Positions 8,918 through 18,668 are shown, numbered from the stretch's first letter. The stretch is DNA of 64,000 nt from UMGS1649 sp045611765 (GCA_045611765.1 JAZKXT010000004.1:208162-272161), one strand, 5' to 3'. A program made the numbers and translations. The notes: generated by a model from the letters alone, not told the origin.

Positions 8918-10249
8918 CTATCCGTTATAATAATTTGCAAATTTAGTATATTGTGGTAACCAAGCAAGTTCTACTGTTCCTGTTGAACCTTGTCTGTTTT
9001 TTGCAATTATAACTTCTGCCACGTTTTTCTTTTCTGTTTCCGGGTTATAATAGTCATCTCTATATAAAAACATAACTATATCTGCATCTTGCTCTATTGA
9101 CCCTGATTCACGAAGGTCACTAAGCATTGGTCTATGATCTGGTCTTTGTTCAGCTGCACGACTTAATTGTGAAAGTGCAATTACCGGTACATTTAATTCT
9201 TTTGCTAGAATTTTTAACGCCCTACTTATTTCAGATATTTCTTGTTGTCTGCTTTCACCAGATTTTTTACCCTCCATAAGTTGTAAGTAGTCTATAACAA
9301 CTAATCCTAGTCCTTTTTCTAGTTTTGCTTTTCTACATTTTGCTCTCAATTCTACCGCAGACATACCAGGTGTATCATCTATGTATATTGGAGTTTCAGC
9401 TAAATCTCCACTGGCTTTTCCTAGTTTTACCCAGTCATCTGTATCTAGCTTACCAGTTCTTACCTTCATACTGTCCACTTGTGCTTCAGAACAAAGTATT
9501 CTGTTTACCATTTGTTCTTTTGACATCTCGAGACTAAATATTAAAACCGGCGCGCCAGATTTTGCAACAGCGGTTGCTATGTTAAGTGCAAATGCCGATT
9601 TCCCCATAGCTGGTCTTGCTGCAACTATTATTAAGTCTGAATTGTTAAGTCCAGATGTTTTTATGTCTAAATCTTTAAATCCACTTTCCATACCAGACAC
9701 ATTAGATTTACTACTATATAATTTTTCTATAGCATCAAATGTATCTACTAATATGTCCTTAATGCTTGCATAACCTTTAGCATTTCTATTTTGTAAAACA
9801 TCAAAGATTCTTTTTTCTGTCATATCTATAATCTTGTCTACTTCTTCCGTTTCAGCATAACCATAAGATATAACATCGTTTGCAGCTTTTATTAGCGACC
9901 TTAATGTTGCTTTTTCTTCAACAATTTTAATATATGCATCTACGTTTGAGGTTGTTGGCACATTATCTATTAATGAAGATAAATATGCATCTGAACCCAC
10001 TTTTTCTAATGCATTTCTAAGCTTTAATGCCTCTCTTACAGTTAAGAAATCTATTGGGTCACCTTTTGCATAAACATCAACCATAGCTGCAAATATTTCA
10101 CCATTGTCTTGTCTATAGAAATCTGTTGGTTTAAGCAACTCTATCGCTTTAATTACTGCTTCTTTATCTACAAGCATAGAACCTAGAACAGCTTGTTCAG
10201 CCGCAACGTCACTAGGTGGAATTTTGCTTGTTACTACTTCTTTACTCAT
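8918..10249 (-). CDS. dnaB: Replicative DNA helicase DnaB
   Basis: The hexameric 5'-3' fork helicase, 443 residues. The N-terminal DnaG-interaction domain starts at PPSDVAAEQAVLGSML. The RecA-like domain has Walker A AARPAMGKSAFALN, SLEMSKEQM, LVVIDYLQLM, ALSQLSRAAEQR and DLRESGSIEQDAD. It follows rplI by 10 bp, the conserved rplI-dnaB order. No intein is present. It would be loaded by the DnaD/DnaI proteins encoded near 42-44 kb. Confidence 0.97.
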   Translation of the reverse strand: MSKEVVTSKIPPSDVAAEQAVLGSMLVDKEAVIKAIELLKPTDFYRQDNGEIFAAMVDVYAKGDPIDFLTVREALKLRNALEKVGSDAYLSSLIDNVPTTSNVDAYIKIVEEKATLRSLIKAANDVISYGYAETEEVDKIIDMTEKRIFDVLQNRNAKGYASIKDILVDTFDAIEKLYSSKSNVSGMESGFKDLDIKTSGLNNSDLIIVAARPAMGKSAFALNIATAVAKSGAPVLIFSLEMSKEQMVNRILCSEAQVDSMKVRTGKLDTDDWVKLGKASGDLAETPIYIDDTPGMSAVELRAKCRKAKLEKGLGLVVIDYLQLMEGKKSGESRQQEISEISRALKILAKELNVPVIALSQLSRAAEQRPDHRPMLSDLRESGSIEQDADIVMFLYRDDYYNPETEKKNVAEVIIAKNRQGSTGTVELAWLPQYTKFANYYNG

Positions 10250-10259
10250 AAGCGTTCCT

Positions 10260-10706
10260 CTATTTTTCTAATACATTTACTTTTAAATTTGCTGTTATTC
10301 CTTCGTATAATTTAACTTTAGCTGTATATGTGCCTATCATTTTGATTGCATCTTCAAGTATTATTTTTTTCTTGTCCACTTCTATACCGCTTTTAGCTTT
10401 TAGTTCATCGCTTATTTCTTTTGATGTAACACTACCAAATAGTTTACCACCTTCTGCTGTTTTTAATTTAAATTCTAGTGTTACTTTTTCTATTTGTTCT
10501 TTTTTCTTTGAAGCCAAGTCTCTTTCTGTATCTTGTTTAAATTTTATTGCTTCTTTTTTTGTATTTGCTTCAGATAAGGATTGGTTATCTGCTGGTTTTG
10601 CAAGTTTTCTTGGTATTAAATAATTTCTTGCATACCCCTCACTTACATTAACTACATCTAGTTTTTTCCCTATTCCTTTTACATTCTCTGTAAGTACAAC
10701 TTTCAT
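10260..10706 (-). CDS. rplI: 50S ribosomal protein L9
   Basis: 148 residues, normal length. The N-terminal 23S-binding domain begins MKVVLTENVKGIGKK with GYARNYLIPRKLA; a long connecting helix leads to the C-terminal domain with KLFGSVTSKEI. The ribosome site is gggaggt. It lies between gdpP and dnaB on the minus strand, the standard Firmicute gdpP-rplI-dnaB order. Confidence 0.97.
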   Translation of the reverse strand: MKVVLTENVKGIGKKLDVVNVSEGYARNYLIPRKLAKPADNQSLSEANTKKEAIKFKQDTERDLASKKKEQIEKVTLEFKLKTAEGGKLFGSVTSKEISDELKAKSGIEVDKKKIILEDAIKMIGTYTAKVKLYEGITANLKVNVLEK

Positions 10707-10741
10707 AACATACCTCCCATTATCTTTATACTCTTTGTTTA

Positions 10742-12727
10742 CTAATCTTTTACCGAATATTCTTCTATTATTCCTAATAGTTTTTCTTTAGCTTGTTCCA
10801 GTGTAACACCTGCAATTTGCGCACCCGCAAATGTTAAGTGTCCGCCACCACCAAGTTTTTCTAATATTGCTTGAACGTTAATGTCTCCTAGCGAACGTCC
10901 AGATATCATAATAACATTATCTATTTCACATAGCACAAATGATGCAAGTACTCCTGTGATAGATAGAAGTTCATCTGCTGCTTGTGCTGCTATAACTGAC
11001 ATATTTTCGTGTTGCTCACTGCATACAGACATCGCTATTTTTCCGTCTATTATTTCTGCTTCTTTAACAATATTTACTTTTGCCATATATGTTTCAAAAT
11101 CATTTTGGAAAACGTGTTTTACTTCTGTTATATCTAGTCCCGTTTTCTTAAGGTAAGCAGACACTTCAAATGTTCTAACACCCGTCTTAAATGTGAAATT
11201 TTTAGTATCTATAACTATTCCACTAAATATTGCTTCTGCTTCTTTTGCTGTAAGTTTTACTTCGTCTAGGTACATTAAAAGTTCTGTAACTAGTTCAGAA
11301 GTAGATGAAGCATATACTTCATGATAAGTTAAAATTGTATTTTCTATAAATTCCGGCCCGCGTCTGTGGTGATCAATTACCACAACTTTATCGAATTCTT
11401 CAAGCAAATCCGGAGCTGCTAAGTAACTTGCTTTGTGTGTATCTACTACAACAAGAAGTGAGTTTTCAAATTCTTGTTTTTTAAGATCGTCTTTAGTCAC
11501 AAAAACATCTTCATAATCTCCGGTAGTTTTAAGTCTGTCTATAACTAATTTTGTTGAATTGTTGTGTCTTAAATCACAAATAATTTTTGCTTCTTTACCA
11601 TAGGTTTTTGCTATTTTATATACACCAACAGCCGCACCAATACAGTCTATATCTGTATTCTTGTGACCCATAATATATACGTTTTCGCATTTATCTATAA
11701 CATCTTTTAGAGCTTGAGATATCATTCTAGCCCTTACTCTACTTGTTTTATCTTGTTGTTTACCGCTATCTCCATAAAAATCATATTTCTTTTTAGTTTT
11801 AATAACCGCTTGGTTTCCACCTCTACCCATAGCAACGTCTAATGCGTTCATAGCCGATTTGTATCTACCAGCCAAAGTTTCTTCATCATATGATAAACCT
11901 ATACTTATTGTTACAGGCACCTTAACTTTGTCTTCCGATACCTTGTTTATTTTTTCTAATATTTCAAATGAATTTTCTTCTAATTCTTCAACATATTGTT
12001 TCTCAATAAAATAAATATATTTGTCGTTTTCTACTTTGCTTACTACCCCGTTGTACTCTTTTATCCAGCTTACAATTTCTTTATCTATTTCAGATTTTGT
12101 TGTGACTTTGTCCATTTCATCCAAGCCTTGCATTATATCGTCAAAGCTGTCTATTGTTATAAGGCCAACAACTACTCTTGAATCATCTAATATTTCTTCT
12201 AGCTCTACTTGTTTTGTAACATCAACAAATATTACTAATTTTCCAACATCTTCACCAGACATTATTTCTGTTATGTATAATAAATAGTTTTTGTCTGCAA
12301 CTTCAAATTTTACAGCGTCTTTTTTGCTAGATTTATTTGCTTCAAGCGCAACTTCTGGTATAAACTCATCTAGTTCAAGTTCTTGAGATAAAGAGTTTTG
12401 CCATATAAGTTTTGAATCGTTAGATATAAACATTATTGGAACATTTAGATGTTTCATACTTTTTCCAATAGAGTTCGAAAAACCATAATGTAATTCATCT
12501 ATTTTTTTAACTTTATGTCTTAATTCTCTATATAGAATAAAAACTGTGTATGTTGCCATAATTGCTACTATTGGTATAACTGCACCAAATGCTTTAGGTT
12601 GCATTATTTGTATAGTCGCAGAAAGTACCACTATAACAAGCATATATATTACTGGACTTGCTATAGTTTTTAGTATCATTCTTTTATAGCCTTTTTTATT
12701 TTTAATTTTAGAGTTTTTTTGTTTCAT
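10742..12727 (-). CDS. gdpP: Cyclic-di-AMP phosphodiesterase GdpP
   Basis: A membrane-bound DHH-DHHA1 phosphodiesterase that hydrolyses c-di-AMP and so affects osmotic and cell-wall balance. Two N-terminal transmembrane helices are followed by a PAS-like region, a degenerate GGDEF domain (about residues 180-310) and the DHH domain with MGHKNTDIDCIGAA, VVDTHKASY and VIDHHRRGPEF. The C-terminal DHHA1 has the GGGGHLTFAGAQI motif. ATG at 12727 has AAGGGG eight bases upstream and is preferred over an upstream GTG at 12745. Confidence 0.95.
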   Translation of the reverse strand: MKQKNSKIKNKKGYKRMILKTIASPVIYMLVIVVLSATIQIMQPKAFGAVIPIVAIMATYTVFILYRELRHKVKKIDELHYGFSNSIGKSMKHLNVPIMFISNDSKLIWQNSLSQELELDEFIPEVALEANKSSKKDAVKFEVADKNYLLYITEIMSGEDVGKLVIFVDVTKQVELEEILDDSRVVVGLITIDSFDDIMQGLDEMDKVTTKSEIDKEIVSWIKEYNGVVSKVENDKYIYFIEKQYVEELEENSFEILEKINKVSEDKVKVPVTISIGLSYDEETLAGRYKSAMNALDVAMGRGGNQAVIKTKKKYDFYGDSGKQQDKTSRVRARMISQALKDVIDKCENVYIMGHKNTDIDCIGAAVGVYKIAKTYGKEAKIICDLRHNNSTKLVIDRLKTTGDYEDVFVTKDDLKKQEFENSLLVVVDTHKASYLAAPDLLEEFDKVVVIDHHRRGPEFIENTILTYHEVYASSTSELVTELLMYLDEVKLTAKEAEAIFSGIVIDTKNFTFKTGVRTFEVSAYLKKTGLDITEVKHVFQNDFETYMAKVNIVKEAEIIDGKIAMSVCSEQHENMSVIAAQAADELLSITGVLASFVLCEIDNVIMISGRSLGDINVQAILEKLGGGGHLTFAGAQIAGVTLEQAKEKLLGIIEEYSVKD

Positions 12728-12866
12728 AAAATCCCCTTTTTCCACAGTAATATTCTACTACAGAAAGGTGTAATTGTCAACGAAAATGATATGTTTTGAG
12801 TACACGTTTAAGCTATAAAAATCGCGCAGGCATCGACTACACAATTTAATATTAATATTTAATTTA

Positions 12867-13394
12867 TTATACATTTTTATTAACATCTATTTTTTCTATT
12901 TCTTTTAAATATTCCAACACTTTATTAAATATATTAGCGTGCGATACAAGCATTAAACCTTGTTCTATTAATTCTTTTATTTTATCTACAGACATAAATT
13001 CTGCACTTTCTACCTCTTCTTGTTGAAGTTTTAGCATTCGTATATCTATATCCTTTTTAAGATAAAACATAAATCTAATCGGCCTATCATAAAGGAGATA
13101 TCCTAGTTTTATTATATTGTCATTATCTACATTAAGTCCTAATTCTTCTTTTACTTCTCTTTTGATACTTTCTAATGGCGTTTCACCACTATCTACGTGA
13201 CCACCTGTTGAAGTATATTCACCACCTTTTTCTTTTGAAGTTTTTTGAATTAAAAATTCGCCCTTGCTATTTTGTATGAAAATTACTCCTACTGCAATAT
13301 GTTCATTGTCTCTTAGTGTTACCGTTTTATCTCCACGTGCAACTATTCTTCCTGTGACTTTACCGTCGTTGTCATAAACATCTAATAATTCCAT
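12867..13394 (-). CDS. NUDIX hydrolase
   Basis: 175 residues. The Nudix box is visible as GGHVDSGETPLESIKREVKEELG. The N-terminus (MELLDVYDNDGKVTGR) matches the Idi/YfcD-like subgroup that hydrolyses nucleoside-diphosphate-linked substrates or resembles isopentenyl-diphosphate isomerase. The substrate cannot be told from sequence. It is a single gene between gdpP and the rpsF operon, with its own ribosome site. Confidence 0.88.
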   Translation of the reverse strand: MELLDVYDNDGKVTGRIVARGDKTVTLRDNEHIAVGVIFIQNSKGEFLIQKTSKEKGGEYTSTGGHVDSGETPLESIKREVKEELGLNVDNDNIIKLGYLLYDRPIRFMFYLKKDIDIRMLKLQQEEVESAEFMSVDKIKELIEQGLMLVSHANIFNKVLEYLKEIEKIDVNKNV

Positions 13395-13434
13395 AATATA
13401 CCTCCTTATTATTATCTGTTTATATTATAAAAAA

Positions 13435-13457
13435 GGAAGCGGATATAATCCACCTCC
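13435..13457 (-). terminator. Terminator of the rpsF-ssb-rpsR operon
   Basis: On the minus strand a GGAGGTGGAT / ATCCGCTTCC stem (two G-T pairs) is followed by six T residues, just after rpsR. Confidence 0.75.
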
Positions 13458-13466
13458 CCTTTATTA

Positions 13467-13721
13467 TTATTCAGCTGTGTATGGTAAAAGCGCAATTGTT
13501 CTTGCTCTTTTAATAGCTTCAGTAACTTTCCTTTGATGTAAAGCACAAGTTCCTGTTACTCTTCTTGGTAATATTTTACCTTTTTCGCTTACAAATCTTT
13601 TTAATTTTTCAACGTCTTTGTAATCTATTTCTTGTGATTTATCTGCACAGAATTGACAAACTTTCTTTCTTGGTCTTCTGAAAGCTTTATCTTTGTTTGA
13701 ACGTTTTTTGTTATCTGCCAT
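13467..13721 (-). CDS. rpsR: 30S ribosomal protein S18
   Basis: 84 residues with the S18 core: CQFCADKSQEIDYKDVEKLKRFVSEKGKI and the TGTCALHQRKVTEAIKRARTIALLPY tail. It keeps a zinc-type set of cysteines (CQFC with the later Cys/His), the C+ form of S18. It is the last gene of the rpsF-ssb-rpsR operon. Confidence 0.97.
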   Translation of the reverse strand: MADNKKRSNKDKAFRRPRKKVCQFCADKSQEIDYKDVEKLKRFVSEKGKILPRRVTGTCALHQRKVTEAIKRARTIALLPYTAE

Positions 13722-13747
13722 TTTAATACTCCTTTCATTAATACGGA

Positions 13748-14176
13748 CTAGAATGGTAATTCTTCAGTCTCGTCTATTGTTATGAAATCACCGGCATCTG
13801 TACTAGCTGGCATTTGTGGCATTTCAGGCATATCGAAAGAAGATGCTGCGCCTTCTCTTTTTGAGTCAGCGAAATATGTATCTTCAACTATAAAGTCTGT
13901 TGCATATCTCTTTTGACCATTTTGGTCATCCCAAGTTCTGTTTTGGATTCTTCCTTCAACTAAAACTTGTTGACCTTTTTTGAAATACTTAGCACAAAAC
14001 TCTGCTGTTTTTCCAAAAGCTGTTAAATTAAAGAAGTCTGCTTGTCTTTCTCCACCTTGAGCTACAAATCTTCTATTTACTGCTAAAGAAAATGTTGTAA
14101 CTTGCGTATTATTGCCAGATGTATATCTTACTTCCGGATCCTTTGTTAGTCTTCCCATAAATTGAAATTTATTCAT
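13748..14176 (-). CDS. ssb: Single-stranded DNA-binding protein
   Basis: 142 residues. An N-terminal OB-fold (MNKFQFMGRLTKDPEVRYT...FNLTAFGKTAEF) is followed by a short linker and the acidic tip ITIDETEELPF, which recruits replication and repair partners. It sits between rpsF and rpsR, the conserved order. The linker is shorter than in many Ssb proteins. Confidence 0.97.
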   Translation of the reverse strand: MNKFQFMGRLTKDPEVRYTSGNNTQVTTFSLAVNRRFVAQGGERQADFFNLTAFGKTAEFCAKYFKKGQQVLVEGRIQNRTWDDQNGQKRYATDFIVEDTYFADSKREGAASSFDMPEMPQMPASTDAGDFITIDETEELPF

Positions 14177-14207
14177 ATAATTTTCCTCCTAAAATTCTAA
14201 GTTTTAA

Positions 14208-14492
14208 TTAAGCTTCTTTTTTGATAACCATGAATTTTAATACACTAGTATCAATTCTAAGAACTCTTTCAAACTCAGCTATAAACTCTGGATTAGCTTT
14301 GAAGTTGTATAAGAAATAATACCCTTCTGTTTCGTGTTTTATTTCATATGCTAACTTTTTAGTTTTCCAATCATCTACTGATATAACTTCACCTGATTTT
14401 GCAATAAGGTCAGAAATTTTAGCTTGTACAGCTTCTCTTTCTTCATCAGATAGTTTTGTTGTAAGTATTACTACTGCTTCGTATGTGTTCAT
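14208..14492 (-). CDS. rpsF: 30S ribosomal protein S6
   Basis: 94 residues, normal length, with MNTYEAVVIL at the start and RIDTSVLKFMVIKKE at the end. First gene of rpsF-ssb-rpsR. A strong sigma-A promoter and a structured leader lie upstream; the SD is AGGAGGTG. Confidence 0.96.
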   Translation of the reverse strand: MNTYEAVVILTTKLSDEEREAVQAKISDLIAKSGEVISVDDWKTKKLAYEIKHETEGYYFLYNFKANPEFIAEFERVLRIDTSVLKFMVIKKEA

Positions 14493-14502
14493 ATTATTTA
14501 CA

Positions 14503-14540
14503 CCTCCTCACGGTCTAGGCCCTTAATTCTCGTTAAGAGC
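14503..14540 (-). promoter_or_regulatory. Structured leader of rpsF (possible S6:S18 control element)
   Basis: In the transcript a GCTCTTAA / TTAAGGGC hairpin is followed by CTAGACCGTGAGGAGGTG running into the SD. Many Firmicute rpsF leaders carry an S6:S18-binding element that mimics 16S rRNA and includes an unpaired CCG. The CCG next to a hairpin and the SD fits that. I have not folded it or matched it to a model. Confidence 0.45.
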
Positions 14541-14558
14541 AAGGAAACTAACACGATT

Positions 14559-14587
14559 ATTATAACATATGTTTAGTTAAAATTCAA
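14559..14587 (-). promoter_or_regulatory. Sigma-A promoter of rpsF operon
   Basis: On the minus strand, TTGAAT (14582-14587) and TATAAT (14559-14564) with a 17-base spacer. Confidence 0.8.
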
Positions 14588-14704
14588 CTTTTGTTCATTT
14601 AATTTTTATTAATTACATAATTTTTTCCATTAAGGGTCAAACTATATTTAACCTAGACAAAATCTAATTCATATAATGTAGTATTAGGCGAAAGGAGAAT
14701 TTCT

Positions 14705-15295
14705 TTGAAGGTTGAAAAAATTAATAATAATAAAGCTATGATTATTCTAACTTTAGCCGAACTCGCTAAAAGAAAAATAACTTTAAAAGATATAAAAGAA
14801 GGAGCAGAAAACGTTCAAGACTTCTTTTTTGAAATATTAGAAGATGCAAATATAACTGAAGAGTTTACACAAGATTCTTCACAACTATTCGTAGAAGTAA
14901 CTACTTCTGAAGATGATATGTTTATGATTACAATTACTAAAGCAGACTGTTTACCCGACATAGCCAAATATGACAAACCCACAAAACCAAGCAGAGTAGC
15001 TTATACCGTATCTTCAAACATATATAGTTTTTCCTCTTTAAAAGAGCTGTATGAATTTTGCAAACAAGTAACAATTGGCGAACTATTTGTTGGTGTAAAT
15101 TCTCTTTACGAATTCAACGGCAAATACTTTTTAATGTTTTCTAATTCTACGATTAAAAAATCTGGATTTGTTAAAACATTTAGTGTGCTTTCAGAATATG
15201 TAGATAAATATTTTTCAAAACAGACTACCGCATTTTTAGAATATGCAAAACTAATAATTGCAAAAAACGCAGTACAAACATTACAAAAAATTTAG
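14705..15295 (+). CDS. mecA: MecA-family ClpC adaptor protein
   Basis: 196 residues. The N-terminal half (MKVEKINNNKAMIILT...LFVEVTTSEDDMFMITITKA) and the C-terminal half (FSSLKELYEFC...) match the MecA adaptor family, which delivers substrates to the ClpCP protease and controls competence or sporulation regulators in Bacilli. The start is TTG at 14705 with AAAGGAG upstream; no ATG fits. It is monocistronic, divergent from the rpsF operon. Confidence 0.82.
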   Translation: MKVEKINNNKAMIILTLAELAKRKITLKDIKEGAENVQDFFFEILEDANITEEFTQDSSQLFVEVTTSEDDMFMITITKADCLPDIAKYDKPTKPSRVAYTVSSNIYSFSSLKELYEFCKQVTIGELFVGVNSLYEFNGKYFLMFSNSTIKKSGFVKTFSVLSEYVDKYFSKQTTAFLEYAKLIIAKNAVQTLQKI

Positions 15296-15336
15296 TTGAT
15301 TGGAATACTTTTTATATTGTTTGTGTTATTGTTTTG

Positions 15337-15738
15337 CTATATTTTCGAATAGCCATACTTCCTTATACGAAGCGGAACCGTTCTCGCTTCGTTTTTTATG
15401 CCATTATCTATTACACTATATTGCTGATTCAAGTTATATGTTATCTCAAATTTAAATAACGTACCATATTCCAAATAGCTTTTAGGACAGTCTATTTGTA
15501 TGTTGTTTAAATCAAAACCATCCTCTTTAAGCTCATTTAATAGTTCCTTTTCCTCTGTATCTGTAAGATACCCAAACTTTTCTACTACATATACATATTT
15601 GTTTGCCACCGCTTGTAATTTTTGATACCACACAAAGGGTATTATTGTATTTATTATATACATTGCAAGTACTAACAAAAATCCTAACGATACCACGAGT
15701 GTTATAGCTGTAGTAGCATTTCCTCTTTTTAACCCCAT
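15337..15738 (-). CDS. TadE/DUF4320-like pseudopilin
   Basis: 133 residues. A short positive N-terminus with a GN turn before a single hydrophobic helix (about residues 11-33), then a small external domain, as in TadE-like minor pilins and DUF4320 proteins. It is the last gene of an eight-gene minus-strand Tad/Flp-like operon (20411 to 15337). Confidence 0.6.
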   Translation of the reverse strand: MGLKRGNATTAITLVVSLGFLLVLAMYIINTIIPFVWYQKLQAVANKYVYVVEKFGYLTDTEEKELLNELKEDGFDLNNIQIDCPKSYLEYGTLFKFEITYNLNQQYSVIDNGIKNEARTVPLRIRKYGYSKI

Positions 15739-15746
15739 ACATTCTC

Positions 15747-16193
15747 CTAGTTATATTTTAACAAAGCAATTTTTACTTGCTCTTTCATTTTAAATTCATG
15801 TTCATTCTTTCCACCAATTGTTATAACGCTTTTAAATTTTACTTTTATTTTCGTGTCTAGTTTCACTTTATCTTGTTCATAAGTTATATCTAAATTTGTT
15901 ATTTTAATTTCCTTTACCGAACCATTTTGGTAGTTTTTGTTTAGTAGATATTCCATTATTTCTTTTGTTTTATTTTCATCTACCGTGTATTTACCATAAG
16001 CAAGGTCTGACGTGTCAAATGAAAGGAGCGAACTATTTGACACATAAAACAAATCCTGCCTTATACTTTCAGTTATTATATTTACTTGGTAGTATAACAA
16101 AAACGTTACAGCAAATATTAAAACTAATACTATTAATCCTACAGATATAACCATATTACCTTGTTTGTTTTTAATATAGTTTTTACTCATCAT
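15747..16193 (-). CDS. TadE-like pseudopilin
   Basis: 148 residues: KNKQGNMV followed by a transmembrane helix (about residues 15-36) and an external beta-rich domain, the layout of TadE/TadF proteins. The start overlaps the end of the 531-residue gene by 11 bp, which indicates coupled translation. Confidence 0.6.
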   Translation of the reverse strand: MMSKNYIKNKQGNMVISVGLIVLVLIFAVTFLLYYQVNIITESIRQDLFYVSNSSLLSFDTSDLAYGKYTVDENKTKEIMEYLLNKNYQNGSVKEIKITNLDITYEQDKVKLDTKIKVKFKSVITIGGKNEHEFKMKEQVKIALLKYN

Positions 16194-17778
16194 TTTCTGT
16201 GTTTATCCAATCTTTAAGTTTAATATATTCTTCATCATTTAGTGTGGTTTTACTAATTTTAGAATTTACATTAGATAGATATGTATCTAATGTATCAAAT
16301 TTAATTATTTCTTCATAATCTCTACCCATACATTCAAACTCTATTTTTAAAATATGTGGTTCACCCTTTCTCGTTCCAATGTCATTTGTAGAGATTAGAA
16401 AGTAGCTATCCAGTTTTTCTCTCAAGCTGTATTTTCCATATAATGTGCTATGCATATCCTTTGGTAATTTTAAAGACATTACCAGATCTTTTGACATATC
16501 GTATGTGGTGTGCTTTATATAAGTATTATCTATACTTACTTTTATATTCTTTAAATCATTTTTATCTACATTTAGTCCTAGTTTTACAATTATACTTTTT
16601 CCAGCTTCGGTAAAACCAACACTTACTGATGAAGTTTCATATGTTTGGGCTAGTGGTCTTACAACCCAATCCGATGTAGATTTTTCAAGAATTCTTAAAT
16701 TACTTTGTTTTACGGGAATAATTAGTTTGGGTTCTACATACACCTTTATATTTTTTGTAACCTTATTTCTCATAAGACCATCTACTACAAACTCTGTATG
16801 CATATATCCATCTACCATTATCTCTACATCGTGATTAATATTCGGGGGAAATTTATCTCGGGTTATTACAAGCATATATTCATTGCCCACACTTATAATT
16901 TTACTGCCACTTATTTCATCTACCTTCTCACCATTTACATATAACGATGATACTATTTCTTTAATATGTTTTTTATCTGCATAACCTGTCATATTAATTA
17001 CTTCTGTCAAATACTTAATGGGTATAACAAGCTCATCTTCTGTTTCTTTTAAAATATATTCATTTGATACTTCCAAACTGCTTTTAACATTTGCACTTGC
17101 TGCCATTGGTTTTACTAAATACACTTGTGCATAAACTATGCCATCTATCTTTCTTCTAGTAGATATCATACCATAGGTTTTCCAAGTAGCTGCAGTGTCT
17201 AATCTTGCTTTCTTAAGTCCAATTTTATTTGCAGTTATATTATACTCTTTAATATATTTAGGGTTGTCTGCTTTAGCTCTACTAGATATGTCGTTAAACA
17301 TTAACTTAGATGTTTTCATATGCTCTAGTTGTTCTGTATATTTGTATTTAGTCTTATCTTTCCAAGAAGCTTCCGCTTCGGGATATGTATAAAAAGTCCA
17401 CTTGTCCGGAGTTGTTGTTGGTAATACATCCATTGGGAAATAATAATTATATATTAACGCCCCGCTATAGCTTGTCCCTAAGATATAATACTCTCCTCTT
17501 GTACCGCTACCGTTATAGCTAGCACCGTTTTTAGTCCACATCCCATATTTAGAATTTTTCCATCTTTGTTTCGAGCTATTTACTTTATGCGGTTTGCCAT
17601 ACGAAAACACATTATATGTTTTGTATATATCTTCATTTATTTCATCTCCATACGTGTTATATCTTGGAATTCCTATTGTTTCTATTGCAAACTTAAATTC
17701 GTTTGAGATTGCATATACATTGCTAAATATACATATTCCAATTACAAGAATTAATAAACTAAATACATATTTTTTCAT
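16183..17778 (-). CDS. Large secreted protein of the Tad-like operon, unknown
   Basis: 531 residues with a clear signal peptide (MKKYVFSLLILVIGICIFSNVYA) and no other membrane segment. The rest looks beta-rich with many Tyr and Lys residues. I do not recognise a family. Its place among pilin-like and CpaB-like genes suggests a surface or periplasm-equivalent structural part of the apparatus. It starts 1 bp from the stop of the upstream gene. Confidence 0.7.
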   Translation of the reverse strand: MKKYVFSLLILVIGICIFSNVYAISNEFKFAIETIGIPRYNTYGDEINEDIYKTYNVFSYGKPHKVNSSKQRWKNSKYGMWTKNGASYNGSGTRGEYYILGTSYSGALIYNYYFPMDVLPTTTPDKWTFYTYPEAEASWKDKTKYKYTEQLEHMKTSKLMFNDISSRAKADNPKYIKEYNITANKIGLKKARLDTAATWKTYGMISTRRKIDGIVYAQVYLVKPMAASANVKSSLEVSNEYILKETEDELVIPIKYLTEVINMTGYADKKHIKEIVSSLYVNGEKVDEISGSKIISVGNEYMLVITRDKFPPNINHDVEIMVDGYMHTEFVVDGLMRNKVTKNIKVYVEPKLIIPVKQSNLRILEKSTSDWVVRPLAQTYETSSVSVGFTEAGKSIIVKLGLNVDKNDLKNIKVSIDNTYIKHTTYDMSKDLVMSLKLPKDMHSTLYGKYSLREKLDSYFLISTNDIGTRKGEPHILKIEFECMGRDYEEIIKFDTLDTYLSNVNSKISKTTLNDEEYIKLKDWINTENDE

Positions 17779-17779
17779 A

Positions 17780-18316
17780 CTAACTACCCCTTATTATTAA
17801 TTTTACTGTTTGTTCTTCAAGTAATAATTTCATATTTATTTCATCTGTTAAAATCTCTTCTACCTTTTCACCTTCGCGCACCTTAATATAATTATCTTTT
17901 ATATATTTATACATTGCATATTCTGTTTGTTCAGAGTTTCCTTTAATATTTGAACGATTAGTTATTTCTCTACATATTTGAGCCAAGTAATCGTCTTGGA
18001 TATAATCATTACCATACGTTTCATGCCACAATTTGTTTAACTCTACGACTACACCATCATCTGTGTTGTATATTTTAATATCGCAAAAGTTGTTTTCTAA
18101 TTCCTTTGTATTATTGCCAACATATATTGAATTATCTTTCTTTAAAACAGTCCTATTTTCAATATTAAACTCTGTTATTTGAAAAGGATCAGGAGATGAT
18201 ACTTGTTGTTTTTCATTATTTTTCTTACTACTCATATTTAGTATAAATACTATTATTAACGTTGCTACTACTATAACTGCTACTACTATAGCTATTTTTC
18301 TAATATTTTTCATCAC
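17780..18316 (-). CDS. Membrane-anchored unknown protein of the Tad-like operon
   Basis: 178 residues with one N-terminal transmembrane helix (about residues 8-28) and an extracytoplasmic domain. No recognised family. It overlaps the upstream 116-residue gene by 4 bp. Confidence 0.65.
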   Translation of the reverse strand: MMKNIRKIAIVVAVIVVATLIIVFILNMSSKKNNEKQQVSSPDPFQITEFNIENRTVLKKDNSIYVGNNTKELENNFCDIKIYNTDDGVVVELNKLWHETYGNDYIQDDYLAQICREITNRSNIKGNSEQTEYAMYKYIKDNYIKVREGEKVEEILTDEINMKLLLEEQTVKLIIRGS

Positions 18317-18663
18317 GCTCTATTTCTCACCTTACTCATATTTCTGTTATACGCATTTATTATTCTAGTTGCAATTACATCCACATCTGTTTTTAGATAA
18401 CATATATCTGATACATATTTTAATGCATTTATTATATGCTGCTCAGATAAGTTTTCTGTGACATTTACTACAACTACATTCTTAGGGAGTCGTATTACTG
18501 TGTCTTTTACAAAATTATGGTCATTTGAGAACACTACTGTTATATCTTTGTTGTGTGTTTTTATCCCATTGTTTTTACAACACTTTCTTAATCTGTCCGC
18601 TGCATCATTCATTCTTAATTCACTTTGCTTGTCTACAATTATTTTTATATCCACATTATCCAC
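18313..18663 (-). CDS. Small cytoplasmic unknown protein of the Tad-like operon
   Basis: 116 residues, no signal or membrane helix. Predicted alternating beta and alpha segments (IKIIVD, DITVVFS, NVVVVNVTENL) resemble a receiver-like or CpaE N-terminal fold, but no phosphorylation-site pattern is certain. It could stand in for the TadZ/CpaE localisation factor; this is inference from position only. Confidence 0.6.
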   Translation of the reverse strand: MDNVDIKIIVDKQSELRMNDAADRLRKCCKNNGIKTHNKDITVVFSNDHNFVKDTVIRLPKNVVVVNVTENLSEQHIINALKYVSDICYLKTDVDVIATRIINAYNRNMSKVRNRA

Positions 18664-18668
18664 CTTCT

